Notes: a model not told the origin generated them from the letters alone. A DNA stretch of 64,000 nucleotides from Gimesia fumaroli (GCF_007754425.1 NZ_CP037452.1:2641164-2705163); one strand, 5' to 3'; counted from the first letter of the stretch, positions 1 to 10,137 are shown. Made by a program: numbers and translations.

Positions 1-3000
1 ATCGCCGCTGATGGCTACCGACCAGCCGAAGCGATCAAAATAGGCTGCATCAGGGGCAAGTAACGTCGCCTGGTAGTCCCAGGTATCATCCGACAGGTCG
101 TCCGAAGTCCCCTGTTGGTTGCGGACATAGACAAAGGCACCACCCTGATTTTCAACCGAATCATTCCAGAATGGAGCGCCCGAAATCATGGTATCGCCAT
201 CAACGGCGATCTCATTTCCCAGGTGGTCTCCCTCGTGTATCGTTCCGACGGCATGGATCTTCGATTTGAATTCCAGTTCGTACTGCTGGTCGTCATCTTC
301 GATTGTGACCGTGCCGCTACCATCCAGGATACTTGTCAGGAAACCAGCGCTCTGGAGATTACTGAGAGCGACATCAAACGTTTCATCGAGTTCAACCAGA
401 TCATCATCAGGAATATCTACAGTGATGGTCTGGGTCTGTTGGCCGGCAGTGAAGTTCAACGTACCGCTGGTGGCTAAATAATCTGTACCCGCGAGTGCGG
501 AGCCAGCGCTGGTAGTGTAGTCTACCGTCGCATTTCCAGGCAGAGGTTGATTGAACGAAACTGTTACCGTGGCTGTTCCAGCATCTTCGTTGACGCTGAC
601 ATCAGAAATGGAGAGTAAGGCTGTGTCATTGTCATTAATCGTGACCACAGCCGTTCCTTCGGAGAAGTCAGAGGCTACCGACGGATTCGACAAAATGACG
701 GAGAAGGATTCGGCAAGTTCGACCTTTGTATCTCCGTTGATCAGAATCGAGATCGTCTGGGTCTGGGTCGCGAGAGGGGAATCTTCGTCAAAATAGAGTG
801 TGCCGGACAAGGGTTGATAATCGTTGTCTGCTGCAGTCGCGGTGCCGTCGACGGTGGCGAAATCGATGGAGATTGGCTGATTATATATTCCATCTGGGAT
901 GTCACTGACTGAGACGGTCAGATTCAGTGTCTGGCTACCGTTATCACTTTCCGTAATGCTGGCATCATCGATGCTGAAGCTGGGAGTCTGCTGATTATAG
1001 CTATAGACTTTGCTGGTGGTAGTACTTTCGTTTCCTACAACGCCTGCAACAAAATTATTTCCTTGAATCGTAACTGTGGACCCGAAGCCCGAGCCATATA
1101 ATGGAGAACTGGTGCTGTAGGAGATCTTTGTTTCATTCAGCGGGTTCCAGTTCGATACATTATCATAAATATAAGCGACTCTTTTACTGTAGTGAGTTCC
1201 TACAACAAGAGTTTGTCCATCAAGGCTCAGGGTGTTCCCGAAATTATCATAACCATTTCCCGTTGTACGCGAAAATCGGGTGACGTTCGGTTGATCCCAT
1301 CCTGCGCTACCATCAAAAAGATAGACGGCTCCCACATTCGTTGACGCGCCATCATACTCAGGAGCAGAAATGGCAACGGTATTGCCATCGATGGCGACTG
1401 TGGTTCCAAACTTGTCGTTTAAACTGATGTCATATCCAATCAGTCTGGTTTCGATCGCTGTGTCCCAGCCCGTTATCCCCCGTTGATAGAGATAGGCTGC
1501 GCCGCGACCTGCATGTTCTGAAGCGCCGATCAGAATCGTTTCACCGTCAATCGCGACTGAAATTCCAAACTGATCACCCGCCGCGCCATCGGAGGCGAAC
1601 AGGATTGATTCTGAAGGGGGAAGGGTTGACCAGTCAGCCCCATTTTTCGTGTAGACGTAGACAGCGCCGGACAGGACAGAATTTCCGGTCGCGCTCTGGT
1701 TACCGACGACGATGGTATCGCCATCGATGGCGATGGTCGAATCAGGACTGAGGTTTCTGAAAACAGATGAGAGCAGAGCGGTTACGGTTGGTGCGATGGT
1801 TGTCCAGTCGCTCCCATTTTTCTCATAGAGGTATACTTCCGAGGTATTGTTATCGAGAGTCGCGCTGATCAGAATGACTTCGCCGTCAATCGCGATCTGG
1901 TCTCCAAAACTATGTGTCTGAACGGGGTTGGGCGCGGTGAGGGATGTGAGAAAATCCCAGGTGTCATCGGTATTGTCTGCTGCAGTACCAGCATCATTTC
2001 GCTGATAGAGATAGACCACTCCATCGGAGGCCAGACTGGAATCTGTTCCGGGAGCAGTGATCAACATATAATTGCCTTTGATGACAATGTCTTTTCCGAT
2101 GGCATCTCCCGCATTATGGGCGGTCGTAACCTGGTCTGGTCCGACTTCACTGCGCTGAATCCAGTTTTCTGCTCCTGTATCCTGGAAGACGTAAGCCGCC
2201 CCGCTGCCTGCGCCATCAAAATCGATATTGGGGGCGCCAGCGACGATGGTGTCTCCCGAAATTGCAACGGCATCCCCCAGATTTTCGTGTTGTGTTTGAT
2301 TTGATGTGATTGTCAGTATCGATTCATTCACAGTGCCCGGATCCCAGACACTGTTGCTTTGACTGAAGACATGGACTGTTCCGTGATCACCTCCACCAAT
2401 GCTGCCAACGACCAGCCGGTCCGAACCGAGTGCGACCGAGGATCCGAAATAGTCGTCTTGGGCCTGGCCAGTGAATTCGATCTCAGTGGGAGCAAGCGTC
2501 GTCCAGTCTGAGCCGTTTGGGGAGTACAGGTAAGCCGACCCGGTACCGTATCCAAAATCATCTGTTTGATGTGCACCGACGGCGACATCAACACCATTTG
2601 TCGTCACTGAATATCCGAAGTAGTCATAGGAACTTGCATCCGAAGCAGTCAACTTTGCTTCAACCGGCGCATTCGTGATCCAGTCAGCGCCATTTTTTGT
2701 GAAGACATAGGCTGATCCACTGTCGACGCTGGAAGTATTATCCTTGGGAGCTCCGACAACGATCAGGTTGTCTTGAATGGAAACCGCCGCCCCAAAAAAA
2801 TCATTTTGATCAAGATCCGATGATGTTAACTGCCTGATATCGGGAGTGCTCCAGTCCAAACCATTTTTCTCAAAGATGTAAGCTGCTCCCCCGGCTGAAA
2901 CGACGGAATGATCGGATCTGGCACCGACTACGATTGTATCCTGATAGATGGAAACGGCAGAACCGAAGTAACTCGTGTTGTAGGTTCCTGAAACATCAAG

Positions 3001-4671
3001 TGTTTCGACCAGGGGCGCTACTGTTTTCCAGTCACTGCCTGAGCGGGTATAGATGAAAACAAGTCCTCGATTGGTTGTATCAACGTATGCTGATTCAGCA
3101 CCGACCACAATCGTATCGCCCTCAATGGCAACAGACGAACCAAAGCGTGTGGCATACTGGCCGCCTGTGGACGGGGGGATTTCGGGTAATAAAGCGGTTT
3201 CATATTCCCAGGTATCGTCTGATTCGTCTAAAGGAGTTCCCTGCTGGTTCCGTACATAAATGTAAACGGCTCCTTCGTTATCTCCATTCGCAGAATTGTC
3301 AGGCGCACCGACAACCATCACATTTCCATCGATTGCAATCTGGCTTCCATATCGGTCATAGGTATGATTTGCATACAGCGGGTCTGCCAGGAGTTGTTCC
3401 TGAAAAGCAAAATCAGTGTCATCATTCAGGATATACGCAGTTCCATCGAGGCTGGGAACATTCCCTTTTAAAACACTGCCTCCGGTCGGGTTACTCAGGC
3501 GGACGTTGAAGGTTTCAGTCAGCTCTTTATAGAAATCGCCTGAGATGGAAATTAAGATGTTTTTCGATTGGGAAGTCGCCGTCGCGCTGGCGGAAAAACT
3601 AAGTGTCCCCGTTTTGGCTGTGTAATCTTCACCAGCGATCGCGGTTCCATCGATGGTCGTATAGTCAACAGTAGTCGCAAAATTTAAATCTCCAGGACTG
3701 GCACCGGTGCGGGTAACACGAACCACCATATTCAGGGTACCATCATCGCCTTCAGAAAAGTAGGTATCTTCGATACTGAAGACCGACCCTGGCACAGCAT
3801 CATCATTTACAATCGTACCGGTTCCTGTAGCGTCCGAAACGGTTAACGCTCCTGGAAGAGTCATTCCGTCCAGTTGAGGATCACTGATGACGACAGAAAA
3901 CGTTTCATCGGATTCTTGAGTGTTGTCATCATGGACATAAATGGTAACAGACGTGGATAAGTCGCCCGCTTTGATTGTGACCAGTTGATTATTCAGAAAC
4001 GTATAATCACTGTGATCCGCTGTGCCCGTCTGTGTCGTCACGCGAAAAGAAATATCAGCGCCAGCGACTTCAGAAAGTGAGACGTTAAAGGTGAATGGCT
4101 CATTTTCGAGCGCGGTGGCGTCGCTGATGCTGAGAGAAACAGAGTCATTGTTGACGATGGTCGCGATTCCAGTATCGTCTGCGATTGTCGTTCCGGGACT
4201 GCTGTTTAATAAAAGCAGTTGAAATGTTTCATCGGTTTCTGTCAGCGTGTCCCCATTAACGGAGACGGTGATGATTTGTGTCTGAGTGAGTCCGGTAGGG
4301 TCCGCAGTGAAGACGAGTGTTCCGGACTGCGCAATATAGTCGGCATCAGCTAGCGCCGCAGTTCCATCCTGTGTTGAAAAGTTGACGGTTGCGATACTGT
4401 TAAGGTCACCAGCACTATTCCCGCTACGTGTTACTGTAAACACGACGTTTGATGTTCCGCTATCACTTTCGCTGATTGAAACATCATCAATGCTGAACAA
4501 TGAGGTCAGTAACGTACGATCTTCAAGGAGTTCGACGATGTTGACTGACTGGGATTGATAGCGTCGCTGCCGATGTGAAACATGTTGGCGGCGCCAGAGT
4601 GATCTTCGCTGGTGAGTGCGACTTGAGCGGCAACGATTTACTATCGACTTAAGCCAGTTCGTAAGCAACAT
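1..4671 (-). CDS. Giant secreted Calx-beta/FG-GAP repeat protein, C-terminus beyond window
   Basis: The frame stays open from an ATG at 4671 down to base 1, giving 1557 codons; the C-terminus lies outside the window. After a basic N-terminus (about 40 residues rich in Arg, His and Gln) comes VELLEDRTLLT, the short motif found at the N-terminus of many planctomycete extracellular proteins. Three Calx-beta-like modules follow (residues about 55-365, each ending in a D-E-T-F strand and an acidic 'NDD' turn). Then come many FG-GAP units with the signature DGDTIVVGA (residues about 400-1210), two more Calx-beta modules (about 1225-1460) and renewed FG-GAP units. FG-GAP units normally fold as a beta-propeller and bind calcium; Calx-beta modules also bind calcium. 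An extracellular adhesive or structural role is inferred from this. No catalytic domain is visible in the part present. The start is supported by the motif position; no strong ribosome site was seen. Confidence 0.9.
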   Translation of the reverse strand, partial: MLLTNWLKSIVNRCRSSRTHQRRSLWRRQHVSHRQRRYQSQSVNIVELLEDRTLLTSLFSIDDVSISESDSGTSNVVFTVTRSGNSAGDLNSIATVNFSTQDGTAALADADYIAQSGTLVFTADPTGLTQTQIITVSVNGDTLTETDETFQLLLLNSSPGTTIADDTGIATIVNNDSVSLSISDATALENEPFTFNVSLSEVAGADISFRVTTQTGTADHSDYTFLNNQLVTIKAGDLSTSVTIYVHDDNTQESDETFSVVISDPQLDGMTLPGALTVSDATGTGTIVNDDAVPGSVFSIEDTYFSEGDDGTLNMVVRVTRTGASPGDLNFATTVDYTTIDGTAIAGEDYTAKTGTLSFSASATATSQSKNILISISGDFYKELTETFNVRLSNPTGGSVLKGNVPSLDGTAYILNDDTDFAFQEQLLADPLYANHTYDRYGSQIAIDGNVMVVGAPDNSANGDNEGAVYIYVRNQQGTPLDESDDTWEYETALLPEIPPSTGGQYATRFGSSVAIEGDTIVVGAESAYVDTTNRGLVFIYTRSGSDWKTVAPLVETLDVSGTYNTSYFGSAVSIYQDTIVVGARSDHSVVSAGGAAYIFEKNGLDWSTPDIRQLTSSDLDQNDFFGAAVSIQDNLIVVGAPKDNTSSVDSGSAYVFTKNGADWITNAPVEAKLTASDASSYDYFGYSVTTNGVDVAVGAHQTDDFGYGTGSAYLYSPNGSDWTTLAPTEIEFTGQAQDDYFGSSVALGSDRLVVGSIGGGDHGTVHVFSQSNSVWDPGTVNESILTITSNQTQHENLGDAVAISGDTIVAGAPNIDFDGAGSGAAYVFQDTGAENWIQRSEVGPDQVTTAHNAGDAIGKDIVIKGNYMLITAPGTDSSLASDGVVYLYQRNDAGTAADNTDDTWDFLTSLTAPNPVQTHSFGDQIAIDGEVILISATLDNNTSEVYLYEKNGSDWTTIAPTVTALLSSVFRNLSPDSTIAIDGDTIVVGNQSATGNSVLSGAVYVYTKNGADWSTLPPSESILFASDGAAGDQFGISVAIDGETILIGASEHAGRGAAYLYQRGITGWDTAIETRLIGYDISLNDKFGTTVAIDGNTVAISAPEYDGASTNVGAVYLFDGSAGWDQPNVTRFSRTTGNGYDNFGNTLSLDGQTLVVGTHYSKRVAYIYDNVSNWNPLNETKISYSTSSPLYGSGFGSTVTIQGNNFVAGVVGNESTTTSKVYSYNQQTPSFSIDDASITESDNGSQTLNLTVSVSDIPDGIYNQPISIDFATVDGTATAADNDYQPLSGTLYFDEDSPLATQTQTISILINGDTKVELAESFSVILSNPSVASDFSEGTAVVTINDNDTALLSISDVSVNEDAGTATVTVSFNQPLPGNATVDYTTSAGSALAGTDYLATSGTLNFTAGQQTQTITVDIPDDDLVELDETFDVALSNLQSAGFLTSILDGSGTVTIEDDDQQYELEFKSKIHAVGTIHEGDHLGNEIAVDGDTMISGAPFWNDSVENQGGAFVYVRNQQGTSDDLSDDTWDYQATLLAPDAAYFDRFGWSVAISGD

Positions 4672-5261
4672 GTGATAAAGGCCCTTATCCAGTTTATTTT
4701 TTTAATTTGTATTAACAGGTGGTGGGTCGTCTTTAAAGAAAGGAGGTGGTGATGAGCTTTTGTGTAAAGTGTAGTGGTGATTGAAATTAAGGTTCAGTGT
4801 ATACTTCTGATACAGTAGTATAAACAACGTTACCAATACTCCGTTGGTTAGGCTAGTTAATTATTTAATTATTTATAGAATTTCACACTCTGCAAAAGAC
4901 AGGATGAATATTGCTTTGGGGGTCACATAGCTTGATACCGTCATAGGGAATGAAGACAGTGGTGGGAAATGAGAAAATCAGGTCGCTGTGATTGATTTCC
5001 CTCTTTTCAAACGGTTTTCATTTCGTGGAACTGACGAGGCTTGGGATGCGTCATGAAAATGGAATGAAAGTAGTTGACAGCCTGTGATTCAGGGTTTTAA
5101 GATACACTGTGCTCTTGTTTATACGATAGAACCATTGTTTAGATCGTAATCACCATTCCAATCCCTGTGGAGGAGCACGCTGTTTCTCTTCATACAGCCA
5201 AGCCGTAGATCCGCTTGCCGTGTAAGCATTTCAATAAAATAGCCTGAATCGAAGGATGCCG
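4672..5261. other. Intergenic region between divergent giant gene and MoxR operon
   Basis: An AT-rich 590-base gap between divergent genes, so it should hold promoters for both. It contains a strong Shine-Dalgarno-like run (AAAGGAGGTGG, from about 4739) directly before an ATG at 4752 that opens only ten codons (MSFCVKCSGD, stop at 4784). No longer gene is supported. The stretch CTAGTTAATTATTTAATTAT near 4851-4870 is very AT-rich. Confidence 0.6.
5074..5103 (+). promoter_or_regulatory. Putative sigma-70 promoter of the MoxR operon
   Basis: A perfect TTGACA at 5074-5079 is followed after 18 bases by TAAGAT at 5098-5103, which matches TATAAT at 4 of 6 positions. It lies about 160 bases before the MoxR start and points toward it. 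The -10 box is mediocre, so the call is tentative. Confidence 0.4.
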
Positions 5262-6302
5262 ATGAATTCTTCCATGACTGATCAAAACGACGTCTCTGCT
5301 GAAGTTCTCGAAAATACCCGTTTTATTCAGGATGTGCGTGATCAGGTCGCGACTGTGGTGGTCGGACAGGATGAGGTCGTCGAACGATTGCTGATTTCCC
5401 TGTTCACGGGCGGCCACATTCTATTACAGGGAGTGCCCGGACTGGCCAAGACGCTGCTGGTTTCAGTGTTGTCTAAATCAATTGAGCTCGATTTTTCCCG
5501 GATTCAGTTTACGATCGATCTGTTGCCCTCTGATATTCTGGGCTCACAAATTCTGGATCAGAAATCCAATGAATTCGTCACCCGCACCGGGCCGATCTTT
5601 ACCAACCTGTTACTGGCGGATGAAATCAACCGCGCCGCACCGAAAGTGCAGGGGGCGCTCCTGGAAGCGATGCAGGAGCGGAAAGTGACGATTGGGAACG
5701 AGACGCTGTCCCTGCCCGCTCCGTTCCTGGTGATCGCGACACAGAACCCGGTAGAACAGGCTGGTACCTTCGAACTGCCGGAAGCACAGCTCGACCGGTT
5801 CATGCTCTGTCACCGGTTGAATTATCCGGAGCCTTCCGAAGAGCGCGAAGTTTTGAAACGCAACATGGCACTCGGTATTCGTAAAGAAGACCGGGGGGCG
5901 GTCGTGAATACAGAGTTTGACGTGATGCAACACAAACCGGTTGGCTCCTCGGAAGATCTGGTACGCTGTATGCAGGCGGTGAACGACATTCATGTCAGCG
6001 ATACGTTTCTGGAACATGTGATTGAGGTGATTAACCGGACACGAAATCATCCGAATATTGAACTGGGCTGCAGTCCTCGCGGCGGGATTGCCTTGATCAA
6101 AGCCTCACGGGCGCGGGCATTGATCAATGGTCGTAATTATGTCATCCCCGAAGATTTGTTTGTGCTGGCGGAAGACGTCATTCTGCATCGCATCCGGTTG
6201 AATTACGAAGCATTGGCCGACGGTCTGACCGGTCAGGCAGTTCTACAGGATATGCTGCGTGATCTGGGCGCTACGCCTTCCCAGATTTCCCAGGAGGCTT
6301 AG
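5262..6302 (+). CDS. moxR: MoxR-family AAA+ ATPase
   Basis: A MoxR-type AAA+ ATPase of 346 residues, the usual length. Visible are a Walker A loop GVPGLAKT (about 57-64), Walker B LLLADE (about 116-121) within NLLLADEINRA, and the sensor-1 stretch ATQNPVEQAGT (from about 159), all typical of MoxR. MoxR proteins are chaperone-like ATPases that work with VWA-domain partners encoded beside them, and that is the arrangement here. An ATG at 5256 lies in frame upstream, but GAAGG abuts it directly; the ATG at 5262 has that GAAGG about six bases upstream and is preferred. It is the first gene of an operon-like run of seven plus-strand genes reaching 14958. Confidence 0.93.
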   Translation: MNSSMTDQNDVSAEVLENTRFIQDVRDQVATVVVGQDEVVERLLISLFTGGHILLQGVPGLAKTLLVSVLSKSIELDFSRIQFTIDLLPSDILGSQILDQKSNEFVTRTGPIFTNLLLADEINRAAPKVQGALLEAMQERKVTIGNETLSLPAPFLVIATQNPVEQAGTFELPEAQLDRFMLCHRLNYPEPSEEREVLKRNMALGIRKEDRGAVVNTEFDVMQHKPVGSSEDLVRCMQAVNDIHVSDTFLEHVIEVINRTRNHPNIELGCSPRGGIALIKASRARALINGRNYVIPEDLFVLAEDVILHRIRLNYEALADGLTGQAVLQDMLRDLGATPSQISQEA

Positions 6303-6356
6303 CCGGGTTTTTTTAAATCGTTTACCAATTTTTCTCCGAGTTGAAACAGGTATTTC

Positions 6357-7217
6357 ATGGAAGGCTTGCTGGAACAGATTGATCCGCTGAATGCCCGGCA
6401 GTTTTATATTGCGGTGAAGCGTCTGGCCGACAGCTTGAGTTATGGAACCGACCGGTCTCCTTTTCTCGGCTCCGGGCTCGAATTCTTTCAGTCGCGGCCT
6501 TACCAGGAAGGAGATCCGATCAAGAGCATTGACTGGCGCGTGACCGCCCGCACGGGGAAGTTGTATATCAAAGAGTACGAAACTCCCAAGCGGTTGCCCT
6601 GTTATCTGCTGATCGATACGTCTGCCTCGATGATGATCAGTTCCACTGCGAAAAGTAAATACGCGCTGGCTCTGCATATCGCGGGAGGACTTGCATTTGC
6701 ATGTCTGGAGCGAGTCAGTCCGGTCGGCGTCTTGGGAGTCGGCGAAACCGATTTTCGGATTCATCCCAGCCTGTCGAAAGATCAGGTGATGCAGTGGCTG
6801 GTGCGTTTAAGACGCTTTCGTTACGACGAACAGACGACGTTGGGGCAACGTGTTGCTGAATTCAGCCCGAGTCTGAAAAATCGGGCATTGATCATTGTTC
6901 TCTCTGATCTACATGACCCGCGCGCCGTGCCGGCTCTCAAACAGCTCTCGCAAGTTCATGACACGGTGGTGATTCAGTTTCGTGATCCCGCAGAAGTCCA
7001 CTTGAAAGGCGCGGGGCTGATGCGGGCGCAGGAAGCAGAAACGGGCGCTGACTTTGTGACCCACGGCAGACAGAACTGGCTCGATCAGGAACAGATCGAT
7101 TTTCAGTTAAAACGGAGCGGCATTGACCATTTGCTGATCGAGACGGATGAGCCGTTTGTGCCTCAGTTGCGTCAATTCTTTTCGGCACGCGATATTCTCT
7201 CACGAGGGAGCCGCTAA
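6357..7217 (+). CDS. DUF58 domain protein, VWA-like
   Basis: A DUF58 protein of 286 residues. The family signature is clear: RPYQEGDPIKSIDWRVTART (about 47-66), then KEYETPKR and a VWA-like metal site DTSAS (87-91). No signal peptide or membrane segment is visible, so it is probably cytoplasmic. In MoxR/Bat loci the DUF58 gene nearly always follows moxR, as here (54-base gap), and its product is taken to be a MoxR partner. Its stop overlaps the next start by one base (TAATG), which suggests translational coupling. Confidence 0.92.
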   Translation: MEGLLEQIDPLNARQFYIAVKRLADSLSYGTDRSPFLGSGLEFFQSRPYQEGDPIKSIDWRVTARTGKLYIKEYETPKRLPCYLLIDTSASMMISSTAKSKYALALHIAGGLAFACLERVSPVGVLGVGETDFRIHPSLSKDQVMQWLVRLRRFRYDEQTTLGQRVAEFSPSLKNRALIIVLSDLHDPRAVPALKQLSQVHDTVVIQFRDPAEVHLKGAGLMRAQEAETGADFVTHGRQNWLDQEQIDFQLKRSGIDHLLIETDEPFVPQLRQFFSARDILSRGSR

Positions 7218-8077
7218 TGCCTGGGAAACAGAAACGAAATCGGCTGTTAGATCTGATGCGTATTTTCGCTGGGCTCGCGTTCTGCCTTGTCTTCACACAT
7301 GCTGGATTCGCGGAGAGTCAATCGACGGCATCAGTCGGAATGTCCGCACGTATCGAGGAAGTCATTCTGCCGGGTTCAGAGCTTCAGGTGAAAGAGATTG
7401 CTGACGGCGATCCGATTATTTTACGAATCATCAGCACGCATCCCCACGGGCCGGACATGTTCCGGTATGAACTGGAATATTACGGTTTGCAGCCGGGTGA
7501 ATATAATCTCGCCGATTTCCTGGAACGCAAAGATGGGACACCTCTCGGCGAAGTTTCTGCTGTTCCTGTGCAGGTGGAATCGATTCTGGCCGCGGACCGG
7601 GTCGAGCCGAACAGTCCTGATGCGGTTTCCATTCCCCGGATTGGTGGATATCGACTCTGGATGACACTGATTTTTGTCATGTGGGTACTGGGGATTTTCT
7701 TGATTGTCTTCGCTAGACGAAAGGCGGCAGCGGAGGGAGAAGAAGATGAGCAGCCTCCCCCCACATTGTCAGAGCGTCTGCAGCCGATGGTGGAGAAGGC
7801 AATTTCGGGGGAGTTGAGCAATTCGCAGATGGCGGAACTGGAGATGATGCTGGTCGCGTTCTGGCGCAAGCGATTGCATCTGGAACAGACAGACGTTGCC
7901 GAGGTCACACAAATATTGAAACAACACAAAGAAGCCGGCCCGTTACTCCAGCAGTTGGAAATTCTGCTGCATCGGCCGGATGCAAGTCAGGAAGTGAATG
8001 TGGCTCAGATGCTCGAGCCCTATCAAGATCTGCCGGCGGAAGCTTTGGATGAGGAGTTGGCTGCACTGGCTTCCTGA
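7217..8077 (+). CDS. Bat-operon membrane accessory protein, BatD/DUF4381-like position
   Basis: A 286-residue protein with a signal peptide (about 1-32, ending AGFAES), an exported segment of about 110 residues rich in beta-type sequence, one membrane segment (about 147-167, WMTLIFVMWVLGIFLIVFA) and a cytoplasmic part of about 118 residues that is acidic and helical. It occupies the place of the DUF4381 or BatD-type accessory proteins of MoxR/Bat loci, but I do not recognise a named domain with confidence. The start overlaps the stop of the DUF58 gene by one base and has GAGGGAG just upstream. A role linking the cytoplasmic MoxR side to the periplasmic VWA side is inferred. Confidence 0.85.
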   Translation: MPGKQKRNRLLDLMRIFAGLAFCLVFTHAGFAESQSTASVGMSARIEEVILPGSELQVKEIADGDPIILRIISTHPHGPDMFRYELEYYGLQPGEYNLADFLERKDGTPLGEVSAVPVQVESILAADRVEPNSPDAVSIPRIGGYRLWMTLIFVMWVLGIFLIVFARRKAAAEGEEDEQPPPTLSERLQPMVEKAISGELSNSQMAELEMMLVAFWRKRLHLEQTDVAEVTQILKQHKEAGPLLQQLEILLHRPDASQEVNVAQMLEPYQDLPAEALDEELAALAS

Positions 8078-8185
8078 ACAAGAAGTCGATTGAATAGACA
8101 GGTTGATATTGAAAAGGAGATCGGGGAATCGCCCCGAAATGATTAAAATGAAACATGGTTTTCTTATGCCAGGTAACCAGACGCA

Positions 8186-9106
8186 ATGAGTTTCACCCAC
8201 CCCTGGATACTTCTGTTTTTAATCTTTCCGATCTTGCTGCTGACCTGGGTCTGGCGGCGGGAAGGGGGGCGTGTTGTGATGCCGTTTGACCATGGCACTC
8301 AATCGCGCGGACGAGGCTGGGGTACCGCTGTCAATTTTGCGCAGTCAATACCGGCACTGCTGCTGGCGGTGGTGGTGCTGATTCTGGCGGGACCTCAGCA
8401 GTTGAGTGCACCGAAATCCAGGCGGGTGCTGACGAATATCGAACTCTGTGTCGATGTCTCCGGCAGTATGACGGCTTCATTCGGAGAAGGCACACGCTAC
8501 GATGCATCGATGGAAGCGATCAATAAATTTCTCGATTATCGTGAAGGCGATGCCTTCGGCCTGACGTTTTTCGGCAACGAAGTACTGCATTGGGTGCCTC
8601 TGACGACCGATGTTTCCGCCATCAAATGCGCGCCTCCATTTATGGACCCTACCAGTCCCGGGCATCCGAACTGGCTGGGAGGTACGGCGATTGGAAAAGC
8701 CTTGCGCGCGTGTCGGGAAGTGCTGATCTCCCGAGAAGAAGGCGACCGGATGATTGTACTCGTTTCTGATGGCTACAGTTTTGATTTGAGTAACGGACAG
8801 GATCTGGAAATCGCAGCGAAGTTAAAAGAAGACGGGATCGTGGTTTATGCAATTCACATCGCCTCCAGCGAGGTTCCCGGCTCTGTCGTGAATATCACAG
8901 GGTTGACGGGAGGCGAAGTTTTTGAGCCGGAAAATCCAACGGCACTCGAAACCGTATTCCAACATATTGACAAAATGCAGGAAACGCGGATGGAACGGAC
9001 GGCGGCGGAGTCGATGGATGATTTTTATCCCTATAGTCTGACAGGGTTGATTCTGCTGGGCAGCAGCACACTTTCATTATTCGGATTGAGGTACACGCCT
9101 TGGTAG
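8186..9106 (+). CDS. BatA-like membrane VWA domain protein
   Basis: A VWA protein of 306 residues with the BatA-type layout: an N-terminal membrane segment (about 6-22), a second one (about 54-70), a VWA domain with the MIDAS motif DVSGSM (90-95), a downstream VLVSDG strand, and a C-terminal membrane segment (about 285-303). MIDAS-bearing VWA domains bind proteins through a metal ion; BatA/BatB pairs were named for aerotolerance in Bacteroides, but the molecular role is not settled. The gene follows 108 bases after the previous one and its end overlaps the next gene by 7 bases, so the two VWA proteins are probably made together. Confidence 0.9.
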   Translation: MSFTHPWILLFLIFPILLLTWVWRREGGRVVMPFDHGTQSRGRGWGTAVNFAQSIPALLLAVVVLILAGPQQLSAPKSRRVLTNIELCVDVSGSMTASFGEGTRYDASMEAINKFLDYREGDAFGLTFFGNEVLHWVPLTTDVSAIKCAPPFMDPTSPGHPNWLGGTAIGKALRACREVLISREEGDRMIVLVSDGYSFDLSNGQDLEIAAKLKEDGIVVYAIHIASSEVPGSVVNITGLTGGEVFEPENPTALETVFQHIDKMQETRMERTAAESMDDFYPYSLTGLILLGSSTLSLFGLRYTPW

Positions 9107-10137
9107 CAGAACTGGCGGCACTTGTTGTGTTGGTGATTGCCATTGGAGCAGAACAGCTCCATTCCCGGCGTGTCAGGCGGATTGCGCCGCTGGTGTTCGG
9201 ACCGGATGCGCAGCCCGCTCACTGGGCCCGATTTGCTCCCACTCTATGCGTGCTGACGCTGACAGCACTCTCTTGGGGACTGGTGACCTTAATGCTGTTG
9301 CCCCCGAAAATTCATGTGGCGGAAACAATCGAGGATGATGAAATGAAGCATCTACTGGTTGTGCTTGATGTCTCTCCCAGTATGCGGCTCGAAGATGCCG
9401 GCACGGAGAAAGATCAATCTCGCATGAAGCGGGCGGCGGTGCTCATGAATTCGTTTTTCCAGCGGGCCAATATGAATCGCTATCGTACCAGTGTGGTCGC
9501 CGTCTATAACGCGGCGAAACGGGTGGTCGAAGAAACAAAAGATCTGGAAGTCATTCGCAATATTTTTAATGACCTGCCGATGCATCATGCGTTTGTATCC
9601 GGCGAGACCGACCTGTTTTCTGGCTTGAAAGAAGCACGCGAAATATCAAAACAATGGAATCCCCGCAGCACCACACTCTTATTAATCAGTGATGGGGATA
9701 CCGTTCCCGGCGTGGGCATGCCTAAAATGCCGGTCTCGATTGCAAATACGGTGGTAATTGGTGTCGGCGATTCACTCAAGGGATCGTTCATTAACGGCCA
9801 TCATTCACGGCAGGATGTCTCGACATTGCGGCAGATGGCGATCCGCTTAAACGGGACTTATCACAACGGAAATGAAAAACATCTCAGTACCGATTTGATT
9901 GACCAACTGGCGGTCGGCGGTGAAGAGAATCCGTTCGAAAAACTGACACGTCGCGAATATGCTCTGGCGATCTGCGGCTTGTCTGCTTTGATTTATGCAC
10001 TCTTACCCTGGTTGCTCCATCGTTGGGGAACCAGATGGAAGCCAGGTGTCTTAACGAGTCGAAACAACAGGGAAAAGTCCCACCGGAAATCGGACCATTC
10101 TCGGAATACAAAACAACTACACCCGTCGGCCTCATGA
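9100..10137 (+). CDS. BatB-like membrane VWA domain protein
   Basis: A second VWA protein (345 residues) with a TTG start inside the end of the previous gene; GAGG at 9088-9091 is suitably placed and no better start exists before the first membrane segment. Membrane segments lie at about 3-17 and 47-67. The VWA domain has the MIDAS motif DVSPSM (90-95) and a later LLLISDGD strand. A C-terminal membrane segment (YALAICGLSALIYALLPWLL) is followed by a short basic tail of about 40 residues rich in Arg, Lys, Ser and His. It pairs with the upstream BatA-like protein, as batA and batB do elsewhere. Confidence 0.88.
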   Translation: MVAELAALVVLVIAIGAEQLHSRRVRRIAPLVFGPDAQPAHWARFAPTLCVLTLTALSWGLVTLMLLPPKIHVAETIEDDEMKHLLVVLDVSPSMRLEDAGTEKDQSRMKRAAVLMNSFFQRANMNRYRTSVVAVYNAAKRVVEETKDLEVIRNIFNDLPMHHAFVSGETDLFSGLKEAREISKQWNPRSTTLLLISDGDTVPGVGMPKMPVSIANTVVIGVGDSLKGSFINGHHSRQDVSTLRQMAIRLNGTYHNGNEKHLSTDLIDQLAVGGEENPFEKLTRREYALAICGLSALIYALLPWLLHRWGTRWKPGVLTSRNNREKSHRKSDHSRNTKQLHPSAS

